A program made the position numbers and the translations under genes. The notes under the pieces are model-generated. The model saw nothing but the letters and a program-made list of their open reading frames with translations. It searched no databases and was not told where the DNA came from. 60,874 bases of DNA from an uncultured Clostridia bacterium (GTDB lineage Bacteria; Bacillota; Clostridia; UBA1381): NCBI GenBank assembly GCA_959602045.1, contig CAUGRT010000012.1, positions 1 through 60,874 of the forward strand, in the 5' to 3' direction. Below are positions 25,037 through 34,377 of this stretch, in pieces; position 1 is the stretch's first letter; every line of letters starts with the position of its first letter.

Positions 25037-25227
25037 GCACTTTTTGAGAGTTTCGAAACGATCTTAAGAAACCGCACGGGTAAGTCATGACATCGCATAA
25101 AACTGAGGTTTTGTGGCTATTAAGTACAAAATTTCAATGTTGGTTCTGATTTTTCCAGTTGCATATATTACGGCACGATGGTAAAATATTATTAAATAAA
25201 ACCACGAGAAAGAGGTGACATATTTAA
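25037..25227 (+). promoter_or_regulatory. Leader and promoter of the carbohydrate island
   Basis: -35 TTGCAT (25159-25164), 17-bp spacer, -10 TAAAAT (25182-25187), followed by SD AGAGGTGA (25211-25218). Nothing else coding is seen between the lrgA promoter and this site. Confidence 0.65.
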
Positions 25228-25365
25228 ATGGGTCAATCTGAAATTATCAATAATCCGGCTGCATTTTTTGCAGACAGAAATAAGCTTGCGACAGCAACCG
25301 AATTTGTGATTTTTTACCGTTCACTGATTGACAGTGCTGGAAATCGGGAGGGTAACAAACCGTGA
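25228..25365 (+). CDS. Small leader ORF (45 residues)
   Basis: A short frame with SD AGAGGTGA 9 nt before its ATG encodes 45 residues (MGQSEIINNPAAFFADRNKL at the start). Its TGA overlaps the GTG start of the next gene (GTGA). It has no membrane segment or known motif. It may be a coupling leader peptide or the remains of a longer gene. Confidence 0.45.
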   Translation: MGQSEIINNPAAFFADRNKLATATEFVIFYRSLIDSAGNREGNKP

Positions 25366-27299
25366 AGAAAAGAAAAATGATAAGTGCAGCAGCATTGGTT
25401 TTATTGGCAACAATGATGCCGATATTTGCATCAGCTCAAGGTGATGTAGTGTTTTCCGGAACCGTAACCGATCCGTCTGTAAAGTGGGTTACAACCATGA
25501 CGATTCAATCAAAAGCAGACAAATCGTTGCCGGGGTTTAACGATATAGGCTGGATAAACCAGGTGAGGGTAAACGATAACAGAACCTATGTCGTAAAGGT
25601 ACCGTTATCGCAATTTAACGGAGAGTATGAGCTGATGTCAAATCAAATACTGAAACAAAGCTTGTATGTATCGCAAAGCAATGGATTGGACAGCAACGAC
25701 GGCAGCAGGGATGCTCCGTTTAAGACGCTTGCAAAGGCGTTGGAGACAGCGGAAAGCGGAAGTACAATTGTTCTTTGTGATATGATTACCATACCGAAGA
25801 ACACACAGCTCAAATGTGATAAGTCGAATATTATCATCACCGGCAGAAGTGAGGGTGAAGCTGCTATAAGCGGAGGTTTGGATCTTACGTCGACGGTGGG
25901 GCTGCATATAAAATTTTCGGCTACGCTTGAGAATATGACAATTAAAACAATTAAAGCAGAGAGCATTTCAGAAAATGCAAATAAAATTTTTGCATGCGGC
26001 AACAAGCTGGTATTTGGTGAAGGACTTACGATGAGTAATCCGATTGATGTGTTGGGCGGAAACTCAATAAACAACTCGGCAGATAACACGGATATCGTCA
26101 TAAAAAGCGGAAGCTACCGAAGAATATACGGCGGAGGTGAGCAGTCACCCGTAACCGGAGATACACATATTACTATCTACGGAATGAACGATGGGTGTTC
26201 AGCGAATGATGATTCATCAGATTATTACGACAGCAGAATTTTTGGCGGCGGAAAAAACAGTGGTGCCGATGTCGGAGGCAATACGCACATTGATTTCCGG
26301 GGCGGAACGGCGGCGTATCTTGTAGGCGGCGGAAGTGCTGCTAATGTGGCAGGTAACACCTATATTGATATATCAGCAGGTCGTGTAATGAATGTTTACG
26401 GTGCGACAGCAGACAAAAAGACAGTGCACAATGCCGACACCTATATTACAATGACCGGTGGAACAGCAGAGTCCTTGTTCGGAGGAGCAATAAGCTGTAT
26501 GATGAATGGGAATACGCATGTAAGCGTTACGGGCGGTGAAGTCCTCAGAAGAATTTACGGCGGCTGCTATAATGATTGGGAAGGCTCATGGGAAAGCTCA
26601 TGTTATGTTTACGGAAGTACGGCGGTTTTGGTCGGGGCAAATGCTAAAATTGCAACAGGCGGAGATTTAAGCTGGAGCAACAAGCTCAATTCAGGTATTT
26701 TTGCCGGAAGTCGTATGATGTCAAATTCGGATGAAGAAAAGTCGGTCATTATATTTAATGAAGCGGCGTTTGACACAATCGGGGCAAAGCTTGCAGAACA
26801 AAGTGCGGGTTACAAATCAGTATTTTTATCGCATCATGATTATCTGGTGAAATCGGCATTGGGCGGTACTTGCGAGATGATAAACGGTGAAAAAATCAGA
26901 ATTAAACCCGATAACGGAAAAAAAGCAATAGTAAACAACATCGAGTTTTTCGGCGGAGATTATACGCTTGATACGGGTGAAACGGAAATCGGCTATGAAA
27001 ACGGATACACAGTAACAAATGCCGATGCAACTGTAAAAGACGGAGAAACAGTCGTGAATGCAAAGCTTTTGATAGGCAATGAAGGTGTTGTTACCGGGAA
27101 AGAAAAGCTAATTGCGGCGGTTTATAATGCAGATAAAACGCTGAATGAAATAAGCATGGCAAAAATAACGGGCAGCGGCGATTATGAGCTTAAGCTTGAA
27201 AACGAGAGATGCGGAACATATACAGTCAGACTTTATGTATGGAATATGGAGCAGCTGAAGCCGTTGGCGGCAGCGTACGCTCTTAATTTCGGTGAGTGA
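25362..27299 (+). CDS. Secreted parallel beta-helix protein
   Basis: A 645-residue exported protein with GTG start after GGGAGGG. Signal peptide 1-25; a short Ig-like strand region; then a DUF1565/pectate-lyase-like opening (SLYVSQSNGLDSNDGSRDAP, FKTLAKALETAESGSTIVL) and a long right-handed beta-helix with repeated GGG-N-THI-GG turns (about 95-480). A small beta domain closes it. DUF1565-type helices bind or cleave polysaccharide, but I see no lyase or hydrolase catalytic triad, so it is either a binding protein or an undescribed enzyme. First large gene of the island. Confidence 0.75.
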   Translation: MKKRKMISAAALVLLATMMPIFASAQGDVVFSGTVTDPSVKWVTTMTIQSKADKSLPGFNDIGWINQVRVNDNRTYVVKVPLSQFNGEYELMSNQILKQSLYVSQSNGLDSNDGSRDAPFKTLAKALETAESGSTIVLCDMITIPKNTQLKCDKSNIIITGRSEGEAAISGGLDLTSTVGLHIKFSATLENMTIKTIKAESISENANKIFACGNKLVFGEGLTMSNPIDVLGGNSINNSADNTDIVIKSGSYRRIYGGGEQSPVTGDTHITIYGMNDGCSANDDSSDYYDSRIFGGGKNSGADVGGNTHIDFRGGTAAYLVGGGSAANVAGNTYIDISAGRVMNVYGATADKKTVHNADTYITMTGGTAESLFGGAISCMMNGNTHVSVTGGEVLRRIYGGCYNDWEGSWESSCYVYGSTAVLVGANAKIATGGDLSWSNKLNSGIFAGSRMMSNSDEEKSVIIFNEAAFDTIGAKLAEQSAGYKSVFLSHHDYLVKSALGGTCEMINGEKIRIKPDNGKKAIVNNIEFFGGDYTLDTGETEIGYENGYTVTNADATVKDGETVVNAKLLIGNEGVVTGKEKLIAAVYNADKTLNEISMAKITGSGDYELKLENERCGTYTVRLYVWNMEQLKPLAAAYALNFGE

Positions 27300-27328
27300 T
27301 TGTAAAATTGATGAAAGGAATGATTATT

Positions 27329-28978
27329 TTGAAAAAAATTTACAGAGTTATGGCGGCAATGGTTGCATTTACGATTTTGGGCGCAGGATGTGCAAACAAA
27401 TCAACGGTGAATAACAATGCGACAGAGTATGTGGCTGATGAAAATTTGAATGCTCCGGGTGAATTTCCGGTATGCAAGAAAGAAATTACACTTAAGGTGG
27501 GGATACCAAAGGATACGCTTGTTACGGATTATGATACAAATCTTTATACAAAGGCAATCGAGGAGAAGATGAACTGTAATATTGAATTTGAATATCTTCC
27601 GTCTTCCGTGGATGAGGCAAAGCAGAAGGTAGAGCTGATGATTTCATCCGGCGGAGCTGATTTGCCTGACGTTATAATCAATGTACCACTCAGCGACAGT
27701 ACTATTTCAAAGTACGCGGCAAACGGATTTATCATTCCGTTAAATGCTTACTATGATAATTCATCATATTACATAAAGGAAGTCATGGAGAAGGAGCCTG
27801 ATTTGAAATCAATGATTACAATGGCGGACGGCAATATCTATGTTGTTCCGAGGTATCAGAAGATTATGCAAAACGAGTTGGGATATCGTATGTGGATATA
27901 TGAGCCGTGGCTTGAGAAGCTGAATTTGAAAATGCCTACAACACTCGATGAATATTATAATGTGCTCAAGGCATTTAAAGAACAGGATCCGAACGGAAAC
28001 GGTATTGCTGATGAAATTCCGCTGCTCGGAGCGACCAACGGCGGAGAATCATGGTTTCAGGATTTTCTTACAGCGGCGTATCTGCCGGTAGATCCGCAGA
28101 GCAACTATTTATATGTTGATAACGGTAAGATTAAGGCAACATACTATGAACCCGAATACAAGGAAGCGGTAAAATATATGCATAAGCTGTGCAAGGACGG
28201 ATTGCTTTCGCCAACATCGTTTACATCGGCAGGTGCACAGTCAAGACAGACGATTCAAAATCCGAACTGTGTAATGGTTGGAAGCTTTACAACAATGGCA
28301 CCGACTTATTTGAGCGGCTCGGATGACCGTCAGTACGGCTACAAAATCATGCCTCCGCTTACAAGTGACGGCAATACGGGATATGCGGTTTACTCTGCAA
28401 GTATTCCGACAAATTCCTTCTTTGTGACTAAGAATTGCCAGAATCCTGAGGCGGCATTCAGAATGGCAGATATTATGATGAGTGAGGAAATGACAATTTG
28501 GTCGCGTTTCGGCAAAAAGGGTACAGACTGGCTCGAAGCAACTTCCGATCAAAAGGGTATGTTCGAGTCGATGGGATACAAGGCAAAAATAAATCCTGTT
28601 CTTACATGGGGTGCACCGCAGAACTCACATTGGCAAAATGCAGCACCCGGATACAGAAACTATGAGCTTGCTTTTTCGACGGTAGCAACCGAGGGCAATA
28701 TATTTGAAACGGAAATTGCAAACAAGCTTCAAAGTTATATTGATAAGAAACCGACGGAATATATAACAAAGATTATCTATACGGAAGAAGAAACGGAAAT
28801 AATAAACGAAATTCAGCGTAATATTGATTCTTATCTCGATGATACCGTAACAAGATTTATTATAGGTGATCTTGATATTGACACTAATTGGGATTCTTAT
28901 ATAGAAGAGCTGAAATCAATTAATATAGATGAAATGTTAAAAACAGTACAGACGGCATACGATCGAATGAAGGATTAG
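27329..28978 (+). CDS. Sugar ABC transporter substrate-binding lipoprotein (LplA/LipO type)
   Basis: About 549 residues, family 1 extracellular solute-binding protein of the large type that serves LplB/YtcP permeases. The lipobox is LGAGC. The body contains GGADLPDVIIN and a Ca-binding-like DPNGNGIADEIP loop typical of these proteins. The TTG 9 nt after AAAGGA is preferred; an ATG abuts the SD and the frame reaches 27296 (overlapping the previous stop by 4 bp). No cognate ATPase is encoded here; such importers usually share an MsmK-type ATPase elsewhere. Confidence 0.88.
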   Translation: MKKIYRVMAAMVAFTILGAGCANKSTVNNNATEYVADENLNAPGEFPVCKKEITLKVGIPKDTLVTDYDTNLYTKAIEEKMNCNIEFEYLPSSVDEAKQKVELMISSGGADLPDVIINVPLSDSTISKYAANGFIIPLNAYYDNSSYYIKEVMEKEPDLKSMITMADGNIYVVPRYQKIMQNELGYRMWIYEPWLEKLNLKMPTTLDEYYNVLKAFKEQDPNGNGIADEIPLLGATNGGESWFQDFLTAAYLPVDPQSNYLYVDNGKIKATYYEPEYKEAVKYMHKLCKDGLLSPTSFTSAGAQSRQTIQNPNCVMVGSFTTMAPTYLSGSDDRQYGYKIMPPLTSDGNTGYAVYSASIPTNSFFVTKNCQNPEAAFRMADIMMSEEMTIWSRFGKKGTDWLEATSDQKGMFESMGYKAKINPVLTWGAPQNSHWQNAAPGYRNYELAFSTVATEGNIFETEIANKLQSYIDKKPTEYITKIIYTEEETEIINEIQRNIDSYLDDTVTRFIIGDLDIDTNWDSYIEELKSINIDEMLKTVQTAYDRMKD

Positions 28979-28983
28979 AAAAA

Positions 28984-29931
28984 ATGAAAACAAATATATC
29001 ACCAAAAACTAAAAAGAATAAGAGCTTTATAGGCAATATAAAAAAATATTGGCAGTTATATGTTTTTCTTATCCTGCCGGTTATTTATATAATAATATTT
29101 TCATACGGGCCTATGCTGGGTTTACAAATCGCATTTAAGGATTTTAATGCGTCAAAGGGGATATTTGGAAGTCCATGGGTTGGATTAAAATACATAAAAA
29201 AATTTGTGAACTCTTATCAGTTCTGGCGTATTATAAGGAATACATTTGTAGTGTCACTGTATTCATTAATAGCAAGATTTCCTGTGCCGATTATTCTTGC
29301 AATCTGCATCAATGTGATGCGAAATAAGTTCTGCAAAAAGGCAACCCAAATGATTGTATATATGCCTCACTTTATATCGGTTGTTGTTTTGGTAGGTATG
29401 CTTAACCAATTTTTTAATCCGTATGTAGGCTTGTACGGTAATATATACAAGTTGCTATTTAATGAAAACGCACCGGATATCATGACGAATCCGTCATCAT
29501 TTTTGCATATGTACGTGTGGTCGGGAATTTGGCAGAATGCCGGCTGGGATTCGATAATCTACATTGCGGCATTGGCATCTGTACCGGTTGAGTTGCACGA
29601 GGCTGCGCAAGTGGACGGAGCGTCAAGGTTCAGACGTGTTTTTAGCATTGATATTCCGGCGATCATGCCGACTGTGGTTATTTTACTGGTACTCAATGTC
29701 GGTCAGCTTATGAATCTTGGCTTTGAAAAGATTTTCCTGATGCAAAACAATGTAAACCTAAGACTCAGCGAGGTTATTTCGACTTATGTATATAAAGAGG
29801 GTATTTCAGCAAGCGGCGGAAACTATTCATATGCAACGGCAATCGGTTTGTTTAATTCAGTAATAAATTTTGTACTGGTTGCAGGAGTCAATAAATTGGC
29901 ACGCAAGCTGGGCGGCAGTACACTTTGGTAA
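28984..29931 (+). CDS. Sugar ABC transporter permease, LplB type
   Basis: A 315-residue permease with six membrane helices. FSYGPMLGLQIAFKDF and the EAA loop LHEAAQVDGASRFRRV place it in the LplB family. It starts 5 bp after the binding protein stop. It imports an oligosaccharide in partnership with the next permease. Confidence 0.93.
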   Translation: MKTNISPKTKKNKSFIGNIKKYWQLYVFLILPVIYIIIFSYGPMLGLQIAFKDFNASKGIFGSPWVGLKYIKKFVNSYQFWRIIRNTFVVSLYSLIARFPVPIILAICINVMRNKFCKKATQMIVYMPHFISVVVLVGMLNQFFNPYVGLYGNIYKLLFNENAPDIMTNPSSFLHMYVWSGIWQNAGWDSIIYIAALASVPVELHEAAQVDGASRFRRVFSIDIPAIMPTVVILLVLNVGQLMNLGFEKIFLMQNNVNLRLSEVISTYVYKEGISASGGNYSYATAIGLFNSVINFVLVAGVNKLARKLGGSTLW

Positions 29932-29956
29932 CGAGATGGAAAGGAGGAAGTATATA

Positions 29957-30853
29957 ATGGCAAAACAGCAAATAAAACTGCCAAAGGACGACAGAATATT
30001 TTACATTTGCGTAAATATTTTTGTGGCACTTATCTTAATCATAGTTTTATGGCCGTTAATATTCATAGTATCATCTTCTTTTTCGTCAAAGGAAGCTGTT
30101 ATGGCAGGAAGAGTATTTTTCCTGCCGGTAGATTTCAGTCTTGAGGGCTATAAAGCTATTTTCAAAACCGGCGAAGTGCTTATAGGTTATAAAAACACAA
30201 TTTTATATACATTTTTCGGTACTATATTAAATGTATTTCTTACAATGATAGCGGCATATGCTTTATCAAGAAAGGATTTACCGTATAGGAAAGGGTTAAT
30301 GTTTCTGTTTACTTTCACTATGATATTTTCGGGAGGTATGGTTCCTACATATATCATTGTAAGTAATTTGGGACTTTTAAATACACCCTTGGCACTGATT
30401 TTGCCCGGTGCGATGTCAGTATACAATATGGTTATTGCAAGGAGCTTTATTGAAAACAGTATCCCAAATGAGGTATTGGAGGCGGCATTCATTGATGGAT
30501 GTGATGATTTTGGATATTTCCGTATGATATTGCTGCCGCTTTCAGGATCCGTAATTGCCGTTATTACATTGTATTACGCGGTTGCGCATTGGAATGCATA
30601 CTTCAATGCATTTCTGTATATTACGGACGCGAAGCTTTATCCTTTGCAGCTTGTGCTTAGAAATATTCTGCTTGCAAATCAAATGGATTCGGCGATGGTA
30701 ACGGACTTTGACACGATGACATCAAAACAGGGACTGGCCGATTTGATGAAATATTCTTTGATCGTTGTCAGCAGCTTGCCTGTTCTTATCATGTATCCGT
30801 TTGTGCAGAAGCATTTTGTAAAAGGAGTTATGATCGGTTCTGTGAAAGGATAA
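29957..30853 (+). CDS. Sugar ABC transporter permease, YtcP type
   Basis: A 298-residue permease with six helices and the EAA-type loop LEAAFIDGCDDFGYFRMI. The C-terminus (VQKHFVKGVMIGSVKG) is characteristic of the YtcP/LplC group. The ATG follows AAGGAGG; an in-frame extension upstream overlaps the LplB gene and is not used. Confidence 0.93.
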   Translation: MAKQQIKLPKDDRIFYICVNIFVALILIIVLWPLIFIVSSSFSSKEAVMAGRVFFLPVDFSLEGYKAIFKTGEVLIGYKNTILYTFFGTILNVFLTMIAAYALSRKDLPYRKGLMFLFTFTMIFSGGMVPTYIIVSNLGLLNTPLALILPGAMSVYNMVIARSFIENSIPNEVLEAAFIDGCDDFGYFRMILLPLSGSVIAVITLYYAVAHWNAYFNAFLYITDAKLYPLQLVLRNILLANQMDSAMVTDFDTMTSKQGLADLMKYSLIVVSSLPVLIMYPFVQKHFVKGVMIGSVKG

Positions 30854-30856
30854 TTT

Positions 30857-33800
30857 ATGCTAAAAAGAATAATAAATATACTCATAACGCTGAGTATTAT
30901 GGTAACATATGCGTCCGTTATTCCGGTAAATGCCTCGGAAACTGATTATGCAGCCACATCGGTGCTAAACAGCGGTTGGCAAAACGATTACATAAAAAAG
31001 CAGTTGATTGCCGAATCAAAGCTTGGCTCAAACCCCGAAATGAACGGAATGACAGCTCAGATAGGCGACGATTCGACTGCGGTAACAGTATCAAGAATGA
31101 TGGGACGAGAGGGCTGGGTGCTTTCTCCGGATCTCGGCGAGAGCGCAAGGTTTATCAACGCAGATATAGACAATAAAACGGCATATGATATTGTAGACGG
31201 AAGCAGCTATGCGGTTGAAGTGGATTATTATGATGAGGGCATTTCAAGTCTGACGCTTGAATATCCGTCCATGAAATATACACCGCTTATACAAACCGAA
31301 ACGGCGGCTGAGATTACGCAGCCCGCTTTAAACAGCAGTGTAAAAACAAGTGAGGGAGAATATCTTGTTTTCAGCGATACCGGAGTATGGAGGAGTTACA
31401 CCTGGTTTCTTGATAATCCCACCTTCGCCGACAGCCTGAACGGTTTTGATTTCAGAGTCGGTATTTATAGCAGTATGATGGGATATTCAAGAGATGGTGA
31501 GGTAATCATCTCAGCAATACGGGTATATAAGCTTGAAACCGCAAGCCGCGTAAAAATTGAAAACGATACATCAGAGCATTTCGGAAACATATTTTACGAT
31601 GGTGAGGATATTGAACTGAGTGCAAGCTTTTCAAGTGAAATTTATCCCATTCAAAATCAGGTAGACGGAGATTATCCGCTTGATGTTACGTATACTGTAC
31701 GCGACAGTGACGGTAATGTGGTTTTGAGCGGCACAGATAATTTCACGCTGCCGATGCTTTCAAAAACGGTCAGAAAAAAGAAGTTTCATGTTGATAAATT
31801 CGGCATATACCGTGTAGATATTGATGCATATTGCATGGATAAGAAAGTTTACAGCCGTCTGGGCAGTGAATTTTCATATGTTCATTCGGACAAGGGAAAG
31901 ACGGTAAATCCTCATTCCGGAGTGCAGATTGCACTGCTGAACGTGAATGATGAAAAAATTGCTCAGCTTGCGAGGAATGCAGGGATTCCCCATGCCCGGA
32001 TGATGTGTTACTATAATAACTGGAGAAAGAGTGCAGATCAGTATGAAGTAAATAACGTTTCAATGGCAGAAGGATATAAGTCTTTATTTCGTGCGTTTAA
32101 GAAGGCAGGACTTGACATAGATGCAAATCTTCATTCTGCATCATGGATGGGGGCAGCATACAATTTCAGCCCCATAGAACGTACACCCCCCTATACCGAG
32201 GACGGACTGCGCAGGTGGAGTGAATACTGTGCAATGATGGCGGAGCTTTTGGGGGATACGGTTGACTGTCTTGAAATATGGAACGAGTATAATCTCGGAC
32301 CCAATCACAGCTTTAACATGGAAAATCGTCCGGCATCGGATTATGCGAAAATGTATATAGCCTCAAAGAAAGCTATAAAAGCTGTAAATCCGAATATGCC
32401 TGTTGTGGGGTTAAATACATCGGGAGCGCCAAGAGTATGGACAGAAGAAGTTTTGCAGGCAGGTGCAACGGATATGGATGTATTCTCCATTCATCCGTAT
32501 CAATGGTATGGAGATCCGATTACATATGATACCTTGGATAACATAGAATATGTGGCAAAGCTGTTTGAAAAATACGGAGCAAAGGATGTTCCGATATGGA
32601 TAACGGAATATGGATATTCTTCACATTATGAGAGCGTAAACACTGATATAGAGCAGGGAATGTACAATGCTCAAACCTATGCCCTGGTAATGAGTCAGGG
32701 ATATGTAGATAGATTTTATTACTATTGTCTGCTTGACAAGGCGAATGCGGTAAGAACAGACAGAGAGTCTAATTTCGGTATGGTCAGATGCGATATGAGC
32801 AATTCTCAACCGTATATGGTACCTTATGCCGCAAAGCCGGCGTATCTTATCATCAGTAATATGAATATGATGTATCACGATGCGGAGTTTGGGCAAACAT
32901 TGCAGCCGAGCGAAACCGGCAGAATCGTAAGAAGCCGTCATAAGGGTACAAACAAACAGACTGCAATGCTGTTTTCCAATAAAAAAGACGGTGAGCTTGT
33001 AACCCTCAATCTCGGCGTTGATACGATTACATTGTATGACGCATATGGCAATGCCGAAAAGATAAGGGGTGAGAATGGAATCTACAGCTTAAATCTGAGC
33101 AAAAGTGTACAGTATATCGAAGGAGAATTTAAAAACTTTGAAATTACACAAAGCTTAGTCGCGCCGGAAAGTGCAAATATTGATGTGATATACGGTGAGA
33201 GCGCAAGGATTAATATAGTAAATAAAACAGGAAAATTGATCAATGCAAAGCTTTTGCCGTATGCAGGGAGTGAAGTTGAGGGCAGCGAAGCAGTTATTGA
33301 TAAAGATGGTGGATTTGTCGAGGTCAAGGGCGGTAATGCCGTAAGCGGTATCGAAAGAGTTAATCTTACCCTTTATGATGATACAGGGGTGTACTATTGC
33401 TCAGATGTGTATATAACCTACAAGAACAATGTAGAGCTTGACACGACTATGATTCCGCTTGATACCGGCTGGTCCATGCGATGCTCTTTAACAAATCTTT
33501 CGGATACAAAATCCAGGACAGGCAGGCTTACATTGCTTACACCGTATCAATGGCAAGAGTCTGTGGCGGATATTTCTGTTGAACTGATGCCTAAGGAGAA
33601 AAAAGTATTTGATTTGCCTTTGCCGGTAGGAACATCTGCCGATGACCGTGTTATTGAGGTTGCATTTGTTGTAGACGAAAGTAACAAATTCGGCAGTTAT
33701 GTAAGCAAAAACTACAACTTCAGTGCGGCATTGCATGCAACAACCCCTATTGTGATAGATGGTAACGGCAACGAATGGACAGACGGATTTATTACACTGA

Positions 33801-34363
33801 ACAGAAGCGATCAATTCCACAGTTTGCTGAGCTTGGGCAGTTCATATGCAGGTGCGGATGACTTGAGTGTAAAAGCAGCGGTGAAATGGGATGATGACAA
33901 CTTCTATTTCTATGCTGATGTATTGGACAACAAGCATTTTTCGGCAAATGTAGAGCCGGTAAATATATGGCAGATGGACAGTATTCAGCTTGCGATAGTT
34001 TATGATCCGAAGTCAGAACTTAATCGCGGAGATTTTGAGGAAATTGCAATAGGTGAGCTGGATGGTAAGCCGATTATATACCGCCATAAAACACGATTTA
34101 CCGGTGAGGAAGATTATACAAAGGTTCCGGGAAGTGAGTTAGCGGTTGTACTGGACGGACTTCATACATATTATGAGCTGAAAATTCCATGGAGCAGTCT
34201 GATGGTTCAGCAGGTGGAGATCGAGCCGGGCACAGAGCTGAAATTTGCAATGGTCGTCAATGAAAACGACGGTGTAGGGCGTGTAGGTTATCTCGCTTTG
34301 GGTGACGGTATTGTTTCCACCAAGAATAGTTCATTATTTAAAAAGTTATATATAAGAGATTGA
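30857..34363 (+). CDS. Secreted clan GH-A glycoside hydrolase with CBM9-like C-terminus
   Basis: A 1168-residue exported enzyme. Signal peptide 1-27; N-terminal beta-sandwich region (about 40-340); a TIM-barrel resembling GH39/GH5 (about 350-720) with the acid/base in LEIWNEYNLG (Glu near 473) and the nucleophile in IWITEYGYSS (Glu near 581). Beta domains follow, then a CBM9-like domain (about 960-1168, beginning PIVIDGNGNEWTDG). It likely cleaves a beta-linked glycan outside the cell. Its SD lies inside the end of the permease gene. The exact GH family is uncertain. Confidence 0.82.
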   Translation: MLKRIINILITLSIMVTYASVIPVNASETDYAATSVLNSGWQNDYIKKQLIAESKLGSNPEMNGMTAQIGDDSTAVTVSRMMGREGWVLSPDLGESARFINADIDNKTAYDIVDGSSYAVEVDYYDEGISSLTLEYPSMKYTPLIQTETAAEITQPALNSSVKTSEGEYLVFSDTGVWRSYTWFLDNPTFADSLNGFDFRVGIYSSMMGYSRDGEVIISAIRVYKLETASRVKIENDTSEHFGNIFYDGEDIELSASFSSEIYPIQNQVDGDYPLDVTYTVRDSDGNVVLSGTDNFTLPMLSKTVRKKKFHVDKFGIYRVDIDAYCMDKKVYSRLGSEFSYVHSDKGKTVNPHSGVQIALLNVNDEKIAQLARNAGIPHARMMCYYNNWRKSADQYEVNNVSMAEGYKSLFRAFKKAGLDIDANLHSASWMGAAYNFSPIERTPPYTEDGLRRWSEYCAMMAELLGDTVDCLEIWNEYNLGPNHSFNMENRPASDYAKMYIASKKAIKAVNPNMPVVGLNTSGAPRVWTEEVLQAGATDMDVFSIHPYQWYGDPITYDTLDNIEYVAKLFEKYGAKDVPIWITEYGYSSHYESVNTDIEQGMYNAQTYALVMSQGYVDRFYYYCLLDKANAVRTDRESNFGMVRCDMSNSQPYMVPYAAKPAYLIISNMNMMYHDAEFGQTLQPSETGRIVRSRHKGTNKQTAMLFSNKKDGELVTLNLGVDTITLYDAYGNAEKIRGENGIYSLNLSKSVQYIEGEFKNFEITQSLVAPESANIDVIYGESARINIVNKTGKLINAKLLPYAGSEVEGSEAVIDKDGGFVEVKGGNAVSGIERVNLTLYDDTGVYYCSDVYITYKNNVELDTTMIPLDTGWSMRCSLTNLSDTKSRTGRLTLLTPYQWQESVADISVELMPKEKKVFDLPLPVGTSADDRVIEVAFVVDESNKFGSYVSKNYNFSAALHATTPIVIDGNGNEWTDGFITLNRSDQFHSLLSLGSSYAGADDLSVKAAVKWDDDNFYFYADVLDNKHFSANVEPVNIWQMDSIQLAIVYDPKSELNRGDFEEIAIGELDGKPIIYRHKTRFTGEEDYTKVPGSELAVVLDGLHTYYELKIPWSSLMVQQVEIEPGTELKFAMVVNENDGVGRVGYLALGDGIVSTKNSSLFKKLYIRD

Positions 34364-34377
34364 AGGAGGAGATTTTT

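Noticed and set aside
25037..25227. A search for a tRNA or riboswitch in the gap before the island
   Set aside because: No cloverleaf or conserved aptamer block is visible; only a promoter and SD can be supported.
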